Part shown: positions 42,716-52,219 of the stretch, one piece after another | How the letters are laid out: each line of letters opens with the position of its first letter | How positions within the stretch are numbered: the stretch's first letter is position 1 | Origin: an uncultured Lachnospiraceae bacterium | GTDB taxonomy: Bacteria > Bacillota > Clostridia > Lachnospirales > Lachnospiraceae | Reading direction: 5' to 3' | NCBI GenBank assembly: GCA_944381535.1 | Contig: CALWLN010000212.1 | Location: 1 to 56,933, forward strand | DNA length: 56,933 nt | Position numbers and translations under genes: made by a program | The notes under the pieces: generated by a model | What the model was told of the DNA's origin: nothing | The model's input: the letters and a program-made list of their open reading frames with translations, nothing else | Databases searched by the model: none

Positions 42716-45193
42716 TTATAGATATTTTCCGGTATAGCTCTGTGGAGCTGCTTTGATATCCGACGGCGTCCCGGAGACGACAATCCGGCCACCATCTGAG
42801 CCGCCGCCCGGCCCCATATCAATAATATAATCGGCGTTGCGTATCACATCCAGATCATGCTCAATCACGATTACGGTAGCGCCATGTTCCATCAATGTCT
42901 GAAAAATTCCCAGAAGGCTCCGCACATCCAGCGGATGCAGACCAATGGTAGGCTCGTCAAAAACAAAAACCGTGTCCGACTGAGCTTTTCCCATTTCACT
43001 TGCCAGCTTCAGACGCTGGGCTTCCCCGCCCGAAAGACTTGGGGTTTCTTCCCCCAGAGTCAGGTATCCCAATCCCAGTTCCCGCAAAATCTGTAATCTC
43101 TGGCAGACTACCTTCATATCCGCGCAGACTTTCAGCGCCGTACGGACATCCATATCCATCAGCTCGGGCAGCGCATACTCCCCGCCTTCCCTGTTTTTGT
43201 ATTTCACACTGACTGCCTCTTTGGCATAGCGGGAGCCCCGGCATTCCGGACACGGAATGTCCACATCAGGCAAAAACTGTACGTCCAGACTGATTTCACC
43301 TGTGCCGTCGCACACCGGGCAGCGCAGCTTTCCCGTATTGTAGGAAAAATCTCCTGCTTTATAGCCCAGCCGTCTGGCATCCGGTGTTCTGGCAAATATT
43401 TTCCGAAGTTCATCATGAACATTGGCATAGGTGGCAACGGTGGAACGGACGTTAATGCCGATGGGCGTGGCGTCTATGAGCTTGACCTGGGCAATCCCGT
43501 CGGCCTCCACCGAACGCACATGCTCCGGCAGTTTCTTCCCGTGAATTGCCGCTTCCAGGCCCGGTACAAGACTTTCCAGAATCAGAGTCGTCTTGCCGGA
43601 GCCGGACACTCCTGTGACAACCGTCAGTCTTCCTTTGGGTATATCCACCTCCAGAGGTTTCACCGTGTGAATCGCGGCAGTGGAAAGATGGATTTTTCCC
43701 ATGGCAAACATCTCGTCGGCACCAGCCTGCTTTCTGACCCGTGTTTGGGCAGCACCTGCCAGGAAGGGCCCAATTTGGGACTGTGGCTTCTGTGTGATTT
43801 CGGGTACGGTTCCCTCCGCAATTACCATCCCTCCCTCCGCACCGGCTCCCGGGCCCATCTCAATGAGCCAGTCCGCCTCCGATAATACCTGCGTATCGTG
43901 GTCCACCAGAATCACCGAGTTCCCGTCCGCAACCAGATCACGCATCACCCCGGTCAGCCCAACGATATTGGAGGGATGCAGGCCAATGGACGGCTCGTCC
44001 AACACATATAACACTCCGGTGGTGCGGTTTCGGACCGCCCGGGCCAGCTGCATCCGCTGCCGTTCCCCGGTAGACAGGGTGGAGGAGGCCCGGTCAAGAC
44101 TCAGATAGCCAAGCCCCAAATCCACCAGGCGCTTTGCCACGGTCTGAAAGGATTCGCAGATACTGTTGGCCATGGGGCGCATTTCTTCCGGCAGGGAAGC
44201 CGAAACGCCCGCCACCCAGGTTATCAGCTCGGAAAGCGGCAGCCTGCAGGCCTCATCCAGAGAGATTCCCCGCAGCTTCGGCGCCCGCGCGGCAGCAGAC
44301 AGGCGGGTGCCGCCACAGTCCGGACAGACGTCCTGCTTCAAAAATTTTTCCACCCGCTTCATGCCCTTCTCATCCTTGACCTTCGCCAGGGCATTTTCCA
44401 CGGTATAAACCGCGTTATAGTAGGTAAAGTCCAGTTCCCCCGCCTGATTTGTCTTTTTGGATTGATACAGGATATGCTTCTTTTCCGCCGGACCGTTATA
44501 AACAATGTCCTTTTCCTTTTCCGTCAGTTGGCTAAACGGTACGTCCGTGCGAACGCCCATCTCCCGGCAGACATCCGTCATCAGAGACCACATTAGAGAA
44601 TTCCAGGGAGCCACCGCTCCCTGGTCGATGGAAAGGGATTCGTCCGGCACAAGGGTTGTCCGGTCAACCGTCTGTACGACGCCTGTTCCGTTACAGGCGC
44701 GGCAGGCTCCCTGGCTGTTGAAGGCCAGCTCCTCCGCTGACGGCGCGTAAAACTTCATCCCACATTCCGGGCAGGTTAGCTCCTGCCCTGCGGCAACTGC
44801 CAGCGTAGGAGCAAGCGCATGCCCGTTTGGACATTTATGGCTGGCAAGCCTTGAAAACATCAGCCGCAGGCTGTTTAAAAGCTCGGTCCCTGTGCCGAAG
44901 GTACTGCGAATACCCGGAACACCGGGACGCTGACGCAGCGCTAACGCCGCAGGCACATACAGCACCTCGTCCACCTGCGCCCTGGACGCCTGGGTCATCC
45001 TCCGCCTGGTATAGGTGGAAAGCGCATCCAGATACCGTCTGGAGCCCTCAGCATACAAAACCCCCAGGGCAAGGGAGGATTTACCGGAGCCGGACACCCC
45101 GGCCACCCCGACGATTTTGCGCAATGGAACATCCACGTCAATATTCTTCAGATTGTGTACCCGCGCACCACGGATTTTAATCCTGTCAATCAT
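42716..45193 (-). CDS. UvrA-like ABC ATPase lacking most of the UvrB-binding region
   Basis: A UvrA paralogue with two ABC modules: Walker A motifs GVSGSGKSSLA and GVSGSGKTTLI, signatures LSTGERQRMQLARAV and LSGGEAQRLKLA. Zinc-site cysteines are visible (CRACNGTG, CPDCGGTRL, CPVCDGTG, CPECRGSRY). At 825 residues it is more than 100 shorter than standard UvrA. The shortening is near residues 118-165, where the UvrB-binding domain normally lies. This resembles UvrA2 and drug self-protection proteins of the DrrC type rather than the repair enzyme. The start follows GGAGAGTTTT. No uvrB or uvrC is nearby. Confidence 0.9.
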   Translation of the reverse strand: MIDRIKIRGARVHNLKNIDVDVPLRKIVGVAGVSGSGKSSLALGVLYAEGSRRYLDALSTYTRRRMTQASRAQVDEVLYVPAALALRQRPGVPGIRSTFGTGTELLNSLRLMFSRLASHKCPNGHALAPTLAVAAGQELTCPECGMKFYAPSAEELAFNSQGACRACNGTGVVQTVDRTTLVPDESLSIDQGAVAPWNSLMWSLMTDVCREMGVRTDVPFSQLTEKEKDIVYNGPAEKKHILYQSKKTNQAGELDFTYYNAVYTVENALAKVKDEKGMKRVEKFLKQDVCPDCGGTRLSAAARAPKLRGISLDEACRLPLSELITWVAGVSASLPEEMRPMANSICESFQTVAKRLVDLGLGYLSLDRASSTLSTGERQRMQLARAVRNRTTGVLYVLDEPSIGLHPSNIVGLTGVMRDLVADGNSVILVDHDTQVLSEADWLIEMGPGAGAEGGMVIAEGTVPEITQKPQSQIGPFLAGAAQTRVRKQAGADEMFAMGKIHLSTAAIHTVKPLEVDIPKGRLTVVTGVSGSGKTTLILESLVPGLEAAIHGKKLPEHVRSVEADGIAQVKLIDATPIGINVRSTVATYANVHDELRKIFARTPDARRLGYKAGDFSYNTGKLRCPVCDGTGEISLDVQFLPDVDIPCPECRGSRYAKEAVSVKYKNREGGEYALPELMDMDVRTALKVCADMKVVCQRLQILRELGLGYLTLGEETPSLSGGEAQRLKLASEMGKAQSDTVFVFDEPTIGLHPLDVRSLLGIFQTLMEHGATVIVIEHDLDVIRNADYIIDMGPGGGSDGGRIVVSGTPSDIKAAPQSYTGKYL

Positions 45194-45295
45194 AAAACTC
45201 TCCTTTTCTTGCGCGCTGATTCTGTGAAGCTTTCATAAATTATGACACAATCTATTTTAGCCGGTTATGGCTTTCCTGTCAAATTACCCATACGC

Positions 45296-46015
45296 TCACA
45301 ATCTGGTGTTCATCCTGAATTTCTGCGGCGATATCCCAACATTCTTTTTAAAGGAATTACTGAAATAATACATATTGGCAAACCCACACTTTTCGGCAAT
45401 CTGTCCGATAGAATAATCCGTATTCATCAAAAGCTTCTTGCTGTTATCAATGCGAATCTCATTCAGATACGCAATGGGTGTTTTGTTGTAACCTTTTTTA
45501 AATTTGTAGATCAATCCCTGTTTTGTGATATGAAACTTATTCGCAAGAAAATCAAGGGATATATTCTCCGCATAATTTTCCTCCAGATACAGACAGCATT
45601 TTCCCAAAACGGAATCAAAATGCATATGGTAGTTCTTGTGGCCCAGAATCAAAATGTCATTCACAAAATGCTCAATGATATCCACGGAAATCTTTTTGGT
45701 AATGGCCTGTTCCAGGTAAAAGGCCGTATTGGCCAACCGTGGTTTGTCCTGCTGATAATAGGTAAGCTCTCCTTCCGCATAGGCAGGCAGGGTATCATAC
45801 TGAATATAGATACATTTGATAGGTTTTAACACTTTACGTTTAAATAATATGTTTTGCGGAAATATAACCGGCTCATAGGGCTGCACATCCAATGTAACGT
45901 TATTTAAGATACACTGATAAGAACCGTTCATTAAAATAAGAATGGAATCCAGGGGATGAACGCCGTTCTCAACGATAAATTTTTCCCGCGTTATTACCTG
46001 GCTGTACAGTATCAT
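45296..46015 (-). CDS. AraC family regulator
   Basis: The C-terminal AraC domain shows ISLDFLANKFHITKQGLIYK, FKKGYNKTPIAYLNEIR and IGQIAEKCGFANMYYFSNSF, ending KKNVGISPQKFR. The N-terminal half is a small ligand-binding region, ILILMNGSYQCILNN, probably cupin-like. It is shorter than most AraC regulators at 239 residues. It is divergent from the FAD oxidoreductase gene at 46193 and so likely controls that gene and perhaps the rhamnosidase. The start follows AAAGGAGATGCC. Confidence 0.9.
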   Translation of the reverse strand: MILYSQVITREKFIVENGVHPLDSILILMNGSYQCILNNVTLDVQPYEPVIFPQNILFKRKVLKPIKCIYIQYDTLPAYAEGELTYYQQDKPRLANTAFYLEQAITKKISVDIIEHFVNDILILGHKNYHMHFDSVLGKCCLYLEENYAENISLDFLANKFHITKQGLIYKFKKGYNKTPIAYLNEIRIDNSKKLLMNTDYSIGQIAEKCGFANMYYFSNSFKKNVGISPQKFRMNTRL

Positions 46016-46192
46016 GGCATCTCCTTTCCCCCATGGCCGGCAATGGGATTTCCGTAACCGGCCCGCAGATGATATGTTTCTTTAATATTTTATAACTATT
46101 TATTTCTTTTACGTATTTACAAGCATTTATTCGGATTATATAATTATATTAAATTATAATTTACTGAATGTCAAGGAGGCTTTTTACTTACT

Positions 46193-47473
46193 ATGGATCT
46201 GGAAATAAAACGCTGGCTGGAATTTGATGTAGCAGTAGTAGGCGGTGGAACCGCAGGTACATTTGCCGCCATTGCGGCTGCAAAATCCGGCGCAAAAACC
46301 ATCTTGATAGAAAAAAACAGCAGGCTCGGGGGAACAATTACGGCTGCTCATGTGAATTTTCCGGGACTTTTCTATGCATGGGGCAAACAAATCATTGACG
46401 GTCCCTGTTGGGAGGCAATCAAGCGAACGGAAGCACTGGGCGGCGCCAGGATACCTGAATTCACCTACCAACCGGTAAGACATTGGGATGAACAGATCAG
46501 AGTGAACAAATTATTATACACCTCTGTCATTAATGAAATGTGCCGCGAAGCCGACGTATATGTACTTACCAACGCAATGATTTCATCCGCAAGGGAATAT
46601 GATGACAAAATCCAGCTTTTCGTCACTGACAAATCCGGTCTAATGGAATGTACGGCCAAAATCGCGGTTGACGCAACGGGCGACGCAAATCTCACGCAAA
46701 TTCTGAACTATGACTGCGCCAAAAGCGCTGTTCAGCAGCCTGCAACCCTGTTTAATTATCTGGCAGGGTACCGGATGGAAGACGTTGATTTTGAAGAACT
46801 AAAAGAGAAACTGGAAAAACATGAACTCTCCCGCACAGTCACCGCCCAAAAACTTATGGGCGGTTTAAGTGGACATACCATCGATACGCATTTGGACTGC
46901 ATAGACGCAGACACCTCAGCCGGACGGAACGACCTTGAATTCAGGGCCGTGGAAATTTTGAAGGACACCTGCGGATTTCTTCGCACTGTGAAGGGATTAG
47001 AGAATATCAATATTTATTTTGTGGCAGATGAGACGGGGGTACGTGAAAGCGTCAGAATTGTCGGTGAAAAAGAGGTCCTGACGCAGGACTATCTGGATGG
47101 CGTATTCTATCCCGATTCTGTGTGCTACGCTTTCTATCCGGTGGATCTACATGTCACGGATGGTATTGAACAAATTTTTTTGAAAGAAGGTGTAGTTCCC
47201 AAGATTCCCTATGGGGCCCTTGTCCCCAAGGGTTCCAGGCGGCTGATCTGCGCAGGCAGATGCGTATCGTCGGATACCCATGCCAACAGCGCCCTGCGCG
47301 TGCAGGCCCCCTGTATGGCGATGGGACAGGCTGCAGGCTGTGCCGCCGCCCTGGCCGTATCCGGCAATACGCAAATAAATAATATTTCATACCAGGCTTT
47401 GCGCGCATCTCTGGAAGCAATCGGAGCGATCGTGCCGAAGAAAACGGATGAACAGAAGAAGGAGGTAGCATGA
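46193..47473 (+). CDS. FAD-dependent oxidoreductase
   Basis: The N-terminal FAD-binding fold reads DVAVVGGGTAGTFAAIAAAK, then GAKTILIEKNSRLGGT. The protein is of the PF12831 type, with an internal VDATGDANLTQILNYDCAKS and a C-terminal GRCVSSDTHANSALRVQAPC and MGQAAGCAAALA. These proteins are frequent in polysaccharide-use loci, but most substrates are unknown. The start follows AAGGAGG at 13 bases, a wide spacing. An AraC gene is divergent to it. Immediately after it lies the stub of a binding-protein gene. Confidence 0.9.
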   Translation: MDLEIKRWLEFDVAVVGGGTAGTFAAIAAAKSGAKTILIEKNSRLGGTITAAHVNFPGLFYAWGKQIIDGPCWEAIKRTEALGGARIPEFTYQPVRHWDEQIRVNKLLYTSVINEMCREADVYVLTNAMISSAREYDDKIQLFVTDKSGLMECTAKIAVDATGDANLTQILNYDCAKSAVQQPATLFNYLAGYRMEDVDFEELKEKLEKHELSRTVTAQKLMGGLSGHTIDTHLDCIDADTSAGRNDLEFRAVEILKDTCGFLRTVKGLENINIYFVADETGVRESVRIVGEKEVLTQDYLDGVFYPDSVCYAFYPVDLHVTDGIEQIFLKEGVVPKIPYGALVPKGSRRLICAGRCVSSDTHANSALRVQAPCMAMGQAAGCAAALAVSGNTQINNISYQALRASLEAIGAIVPKKTDEQKKEVA

Positions 47474-47501
47474 TTCTATGTAATGTGACTACATTAACAC
47501 C

Positions 47502-47648
47502 ATGACGACACAGTTTATTATGTGCAGACTGGACGTCAACGATGACAGCGTATGGCAGGATTATCTGGATGAACTGTACAACATGGGGCTGCAGGAATAT
47601 ATTGACGCTCTGATAACTTATTATTCCTGCGACGGACAGGCATCCTAA
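47502..47648 (+). pseudogene. C-terminal stub of an extracellular sugar-binding protein
   Basis: A 48-codon frame reads MTTQFIMCRLDVNDDSVWQD, then YLDELYNMGLQEYIDALITY. Extracellular binding proteins of the LplA/YtcQ type usually end in a block like FIMGxxDxxxDWDxYxxxLxxMGLxxYLxI, so this is the last tenth of such a gene with the rest lost. No Shine-Dalgarno site precedes it. It marks a former transporter at this site. Confidence 0.6.
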
Positions 47649-47801
47649 ATCACATATCCAGGGGCTGCCGCAAAGTGAAAAAGTTCTACAGGACATGGCT
47701 TTCGACTGTTTGCCGGATACATATCCTGTATGGAGAAACCATTTTGCGGCGGCCCCATCCCTTTTTTTCGGAATTATCCACCCGCTTGCCAAAAAGAAAT
47801 A

Positions 47802-47830
47802 TTGACAGAAAATCACGATTATGCTATCAA
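47802..47830 (+). promoter_or_regulatory. Candidate promoter of the rhamnosidase gene
   Basis: TTGACA (47802-47807), a 17-bp spacer and TATCAA (47825-47830) lie 46 bp upstream of the start at 47876. The upstream half is consensus and the -10 is weak. Confidence 0.5.
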
Positions 47831-47875
47831 GGTAATAGAGAATTTTATTTTACATTTCAGCAACAGGAGGTTACG

Positions 47876-50095
47876 ATGAAGCAACAGGAAATCTTTAAAA
47901 ACGCAAAATGGCTCGGCGCTGTTCCAGAACAAGGAGCCGGAAAAACGACGCCTTCCTTTGCGGTCCTGCGCAGCCATTTTACCGTAAAGCAAGCGCAAAA
48001 AGCAACCCTTTATGTGCTGGGACTGGGCTTTTTCCACTGCTATATCAACGGAACGCGCGTTGGGAACGATTTGTTCCTGCCCCTCTCCACCGATTACGAA
48101 GCCAGAGAGAATTATCCCCGCCAGGAAATCATCTCCGGACACCGCATTTATGTGCCGCGCTACGACATTACCTCCCTTCTTACCGAGGGGGAGAATGTCA
48201 TCACAATCCATTTTGGAGGCGGCTGGTATACCTTTCCCATCGCAAAGTTCGGAGAACCCAAAGCCATTTGGCGGATTTTCGGGGAATCCCGGGAGGGTGC
48301 CTTTGAATTCGTATCCTCTGAGGCGGATTTGATTGGGGACAGCTTTGTGAAGGAGTATTATTTTACCTGCCAGGAAACCCATGACTATACTGCGCTCTCC
48401 GACAGCCTTTCCCAGAGAACTTTTGACGATATATTCCGGAAGGATTTTGACGACAGCTGCTGGCCCCACGCTGTCCCGGCCCCTCCCCTGGATACGGATT
48501 ACCTGTTCAGCGACTGCCCGGCCGACCGAGTGTGTGAAACTTTGATGCCGGTTCTATTGAGCCGGACGGAAACCTCCGCCACCTACGACAGCACAAGAAA
48601 TATCAGCGGCTATCCGGTTATCGAGCTGCAGGCCGAAAAAGGGGAACAGGTAGAAATCCTGTTTTCCGAGGAACTTTGTTCCGACGGCAGCCTGGACATG
48701 AATCACAGCTATCAGCAGCGCTTTCTGGTTGTGTCCGACGGAGCCAAACGCCGGATACGCCCCCTGTTCACCTGGTTTGGGTTCCGTTACTTTACCATCA
48801 CCGGAAACGCGAAACCGGTAAGCGTAGAAGTGGTCCATAGCCAGGTAACGCAGACCTCCCATTTTATATCGAGTAACGCGCTCTTGAACTGGATCCATGA
48901 CACCTATGTGAACACCCAGCTCACCAACATGCATGCCGGAATTCCTTCCGACTGCCCCCATATCGAGCGCCGGGGCTATACCGGCGACGGTCAGCTGACC
49001 TGCCACGCCGCCATGAATCTTTTTGACGCCAAAAACTTTTACCATAAATGGATACAGGACATTATGGACTGCCAGGATACCATCTCCGGCCACATCCAGT
49101 ATACGGCCCCCTATATCTGTAGCGGGGGAGGCCCCGGCGGCTGGGGCTGCGCCATTGTGGAGGTGCCCTATCAGTATTACATACACTATGGGGATACGGA
49201 AATCCTGAAAGCTGCCTACCCCCATATGTGCCGGTATTTTGATTACCTGGAGGCACATTCCTACGGCACGCTGGTGGTCAGCGACAAGGAAGGAGAATGG
49301 TGCCTGGGGGATTGGTGCACCCCCACCTCGGTGGCGCTTCCGGCCCCCTTTGTGAACAATTATTTCTACATCAAGTCCCTCTCACGGACCATTGAGGTAG
49401 CGAAGATAATCGGCAAGGAGGAGGATATTCCCCTCTTTACCCGGCGCATGCAGGAGCGCAGGGAGGCCCTTATGGCCTGCTATTTCAACAGCTGGGACGG
49501 CAACTTCATCGGAAATCTCCAGGGAGCCAATGCCTTTGCCGTGGACCTTGGGCTGGGAGATGAACGGACCTATCAGAACCTTGTGTCGTACTATCAGAAG
49601 CTGGGACATTTCGATACCGGTATCTTCGGCACCGATATTGTAACAAGGGTCTTATTTGAGCACGGCGACGGCCAGACCGCGGTGGACCTGTTGCTGTCGG
49701 AGGATATCATCTCCTATGACGGCATGCGGCGAGCCGGAGCCACCACCATCTGGGAATACTGGCCCTGCTCCCTCAGGGACCGCTCCCGAAATCATCCCAT
49801 GTTTGGCGCAATCACCGCCTACCTGTACGATCATCTTCTGGGCATCCAAAACAGACCGGGGAGCGTTGCTTATGAGGATATCGCGATTGCGCCCGTGCTG
49901 GTGGAGGGAATCCAATGGCTGAAGGGGGACCGGTTGCTTCCGGGAGGGAAAGTGGCTGTGGCTTATGAGAAAGAAGGAGATACCGTATCCTTCCATATCA
50001 CGATTCCGGAAGGACAAAAGGCGGCGTTTGTCCGCAAGGATGTGGAGTATCCTCTTGTGGCGGGGGAGAATCATTTTAATATTAGTATCGGATAG
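47876..50095 (+). CDS. Alpha-L-rhamnosidase family protein, GH78
   Basis: GH78 enzymes release L-rhamnose from plant glycosides and polysaccharides. The N-terminal beta domain has TLYVLGLGFFHCYINGTRVG. The (alpha/alpha)6 catalytic domain includes IPSDCPHIERRGYTGDGQLT, with the conserved acidic residues, and EWCLGDWC. The C-terminal domain includes DIAIAPVLVEGIQWLKG. The start at 47876 follows CAGGAGGTTACG and gives 739 residues. A frame open further upstream to 47675 lacks a ribosome site and has no homology. There is no signal peptide, so it is intracellular. Confidence 0.9.
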   Translation: MKQQEIFKNAKWLGAVPEQGAGKTTPSFAVLRSHFTVKQAQKATLYVLGLGFFHCYINGTRVGNDLFLPLSTDYEARENYPRQEIISGHRIYVPRYDITSLLTEGENVITIHFGGGWYTFPIAKFGEPKAIWRIFGESREGAFEFVSSEADLIGDSFVKEYYFTCQETHDYTALSDSLSQRTFDDIFRKDFDDSCWPHAVPAPPLDTDYLFSDCPADRVCETLMPVLLSRTETSATYDSTRNISGYPVIELQAEKGEQVEILFSEELCSDGSLDMNHSYQQRFLVVSDGAKRRIRPLFTWFGFRYFTITGNAKPVSVEVVHSQVTQTSHFISSNALLNWIHDTYVNTQLTNMHAGIPSDCPHIERRGYTGDGQLTCHAAMNLFDAKNFYHKWIQDIMDCQDTISGHIQYTAPYICSGGGPGGWGCAIVEVPYQYYIHYGDTEILKAAYPHMCRYFDYLEAHSYGTLVVSDKEGEWCLGDWCTPTSVALPAPFVNNYFYIKSLSRTIEVAKIIGKEEDIPLFTRRMQERREALMACYFNSWDGNFIGNLQGANAFAVDLGLGDERTYQNLVSYYQKLGHFDTGIFGTDIVTRVLFEHGDGQTAVDLLLSEDIISYDGMRRAGATTIWEYWPCSLRDRSRNHPMFGAITAYLYDHLLGIQNRPGSVAYEDIAIAPVLVEGIQWLKGDRLLPGGKVAVAYEKEGDTVSFHITIPEGQKAAFVRKDVEYPLVAGENHFNISIG

Positions 50096-50185
50096 ATTTA
50101 GAGGAACTGGAGATTCAAGATATGTAATGCATGATACGACTGTTTTCCATGCGAAACGCATATCTAAAAAAACACAAGATTAAGG

Positions 50186-50244
50186 AAAACCGATGAGCTT
50201 TTACACTAAATGATAAAAATTATAGTGTAAAAGCCCATCGGTTT
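50186..50244. terminator. Long terminator hairpin between GH78 and the MBL-fold gene
   Basis: About 22 bp of stem pair around a 12-nt loop: AAACCGATG with CATCGGTTT outside and GCTTTTACACTA with TAGTGTAAAAGC inside, with one mismatch. A T-run follows on both strands, so it can serve both convergent genes. Confidence 0.85.
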
Positions 50245-50320
50245 CTATTGTGATACTACTTTTCAAGCAATGCCTCTCCACCCACATGTGACATAGTCGT
50301 GGATATATGAAATTCTCTCC

Positions 50321-51145
50321 TTAAAATACAATCTCCAGCCCGTCATAGGACACAACGATCCCTTCCTTTTCAACCTCCCGGCACATTTCCTCATAGGTCA
50401 ACCCGCCGTTATGGGAGAAGTGATTAATTACCACGATCGTTTTTTCATCCACCAGCTTTTCCTTACGCATCTCTTCCAGCATTCCGCGAATATCCCGCAG
50501 GCACATATGGTAGTCGGGCCCGCCAATCTCCAGACAGCCGGTGCAGTCCATAGATACCAGGTCGTAACGACCCTCCTTTTTCAGTCCTTCCCAGGTATCC
50601 TGGAAAAAAACGCCGGTGTCATGAGCGTACAACATCCGCTTCTCCCCGCAGGTGATGGAGTAGATCACCGGAGAGGTCGTTTCATCGTGGTTTGCGCGCA
50701 GGGGCAGCACGGAGTATTTCCCTCCTTCCCCGGCAAAAAAGCGTTTCCCCGGCTCTATCAGGGTAATCTCCGCCCCGGACGTCTCCTCAAAGGGAACCAG
50801 CTCCCGAAGCTTGTCGTATCCGCTCTGGGCGGTATAAAAACGCAGGGGCCGGTGCTCATGGCTGTACCCTTCCGTGGCCATCTGCACATCCTCAGGGTAG
50901 AGATGGTCGCTGTGGTTATGAGTGATCAGACAGTCACCGATTTTTGTCCAGTCCAAGCCGAACCGTTGGGAATGCCAGACCGTATCCGGCGGAAAATCTA
51001 AAAGCAACTCATCGTTTACGATTGCCTGGGAACGGGAGCGAAGCTCCCGGCCGCCCGCCTCCATAGCCCTGCGACAGACCCGGCAGGCGCAGAACAGGGA
51101 GGGGACGCCCTCGTAAGCCGCGGTTCCGAGATATTTTATCTTCAT
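50321..51145 (-). CDS. MBL-fold metallo-hydrolase, PhnP-like
   Basis: The metallo-beta-lactamase motif THNHSDHLYPED is complete, with further metal ligands in MLYAHDTGVF and VINHFSHNGG. The cysteines in FCACRVCRRA resemble the zinc site of PhnP-type cyclic phosphodiesterases. The start at 51145 follows AAGGAAGGAGCATACAA and gives 274 residues. A frame open to 51253 is rejected for lack of a ribosome site. It stands alone between a terminator and a divergent promoter; the substrate is unknown. Confidence 0.88.
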   Translation of the reverse strand: MKIKYLGTAAYEGVPSLFCACRVCRRAMEAGGRELRSRSQAIVNDELLLDFPPDTVWHSQRFGLDWTKIGDCLITHNHSDHLYPEDVQMATEGYSHEHRPLRFYTAQSGYDKLRELVPFEETSGAEITLIEPGKRFFAGEGGKYSVLPLRANHDETTSPVIYSITCGEKRMLYAHDTGVFFQDTWEGLKKEGRYDLVSMDCTGCLEIGGPDYHMCLRDIRGMLEEMRKEKLVDEKTIVVINHFSHNGGLTYEEMCREVEKEGIVVSYDGLEIVF

Positions 51146-51322
51146 TTGTATGCTCCTTCCTTCCACTGCTTTGGGCTCTTCAAGCCTCATAACAGCAGAG
51201 ATTATAATTTTTCTAATCGCATCATAGCACAAGTCATCTTTTATTACAAACAAAATCCCTCTGATTCTTTTGCACTTTCTTTAATTTCTTTTGCACTTTC
51301 GTTCCTATTCCGCCGGCTGGCC

Positions 51323-51351
51323 TTGCCAGGGCGGGGTTCTGCCTTTATAAT
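51323..51351 (+). promoter_or_regulatory. Promoter of the DUF624 gene
   Basis: TTGCCA (51323-51328), 17-bp spacer and TATAAT (51346-51351) lie 58 bp before the start at 51410. The -10 is consensus and the -35 has one difference. Confidence 0.75.
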
Positions 51352-51409
51352 AGGGATGAACGTACCTGAAACAATTTACACTTCGCATATGAAAGAAATG
51401 GAGTCTGCT

Positions 51410-52219
51410 ATGAAAAAGAAACGCACCGATTACAGCCGTCTGCGCTATGAGCAGGAGCTTGCCGCCAAACAGCGCAAAGCCAAAAAAGAAGGTCATCCAG
51501 CCGGCGGACAGTCCGCAAAAGGACAGGAGCAGGAAAGCTCCCGCTTCTTCTTTCTACGGGGCATCCTGCTCCCTAACCTGTCCAATATTTTATTGAACAA
51601 CCTGCTGTTTCTTTTGCTGTGCCTTCCTGTGATCGCGCTCTTTGAGCTGACGCTTGTGACCGGCGCGGTTATTTTTCTTGCAGGGGCGTGGCTGTTTACG
51701 GCCATATTGGCACCCGGTATGTCGGCGCTATATCACCGGGCCTTTGAATATACCCGAAAAGTCGCCGTCTCTGTCCGAATTTCCTTCTTCACCTTTTTTG
51801 CCAAAAACTTTAAGGTGGCAGCAGGTACCGGGTTGTTTTTGGGCTTTCTTTGGCTTATCTGCGGCATTTACCTTTTCGGAGGAAACGGCCAGGATCTCAC
51901 CACCACCCTCATTTACTATTTTGTGGTACTGGTGCTCTTTTTTCTGGTCAGCTGCTATACGGTCATGGTCATGGCGCAGGTATCCCAATTTGACCTGCCG
52001 ATAAAGGCCATCCTCAAAAATGCCGTACTCCTGATCCCCTCCTGCGGATGGCGGGGGGCGCTTTTAGCACTTTTGCAGATGGCCTATGTATTGCTGCTGT
52101 TTTCCAATCTGTGGCTGGGGTTGCTCCTCTTCTTCCTGGGGATTCCCAACCTTATCATTCTTCTGGCCGCCCATATGCTGTGGCCAAGACTCAGTAAACT
52201 CCTGCTGAAGGAATCATAG
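51410..52219 (+). CDS. DUF624 (YesL-like) membrane protein
   Basis: After a charged cytoplasmic N-terminus (KKKRTDYSRLRYEQELAAKQ) the protein has about five to six membrane helices, among them LLNNLLFLLLCLPVIALFEL, GLFLGFLWLICGIYLF and YYFVVLVLFFLVSCYTVMVM. This is the pattern of DUF624/YesL, which is usually encoded among sugar-use genes and has no proven function. The ATG at 51410 lies six bases after GGAG and yields 269 residues. Its end overlaps the convergent AraC gene by 29 bp. Confidence 0.85.
   Translation: MKKKRTDYSRLRYEQELAAKQRKAKKEGHPAGGQSAKGQEQESSRFFFLRGILLPNLSNILLNNLLFLLLCLPVIALFELTLVTGAVIFLAGAWLFTAILAPGMSALYHRAFEYTRKVAVSVRISFFTFFAKNFKVAAGTGLFLGFLWLICGIYLFGGNGQDLTTTLIYYFVVLVLFFLVSCYTVMVMAQVSQFDLPIKAILKNAVLLIPSCGWRGALLALLQMAYVLLLFSNLWLGLLLFFLGIPNLIILLAAHMLWPRLSKLLLKES

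Noticed and set aside
47675-47875. Upstream extension of the GH78 frame
   Set aside because: It has no ribosome site or homology, and it contains the candidate promoter of the gene.
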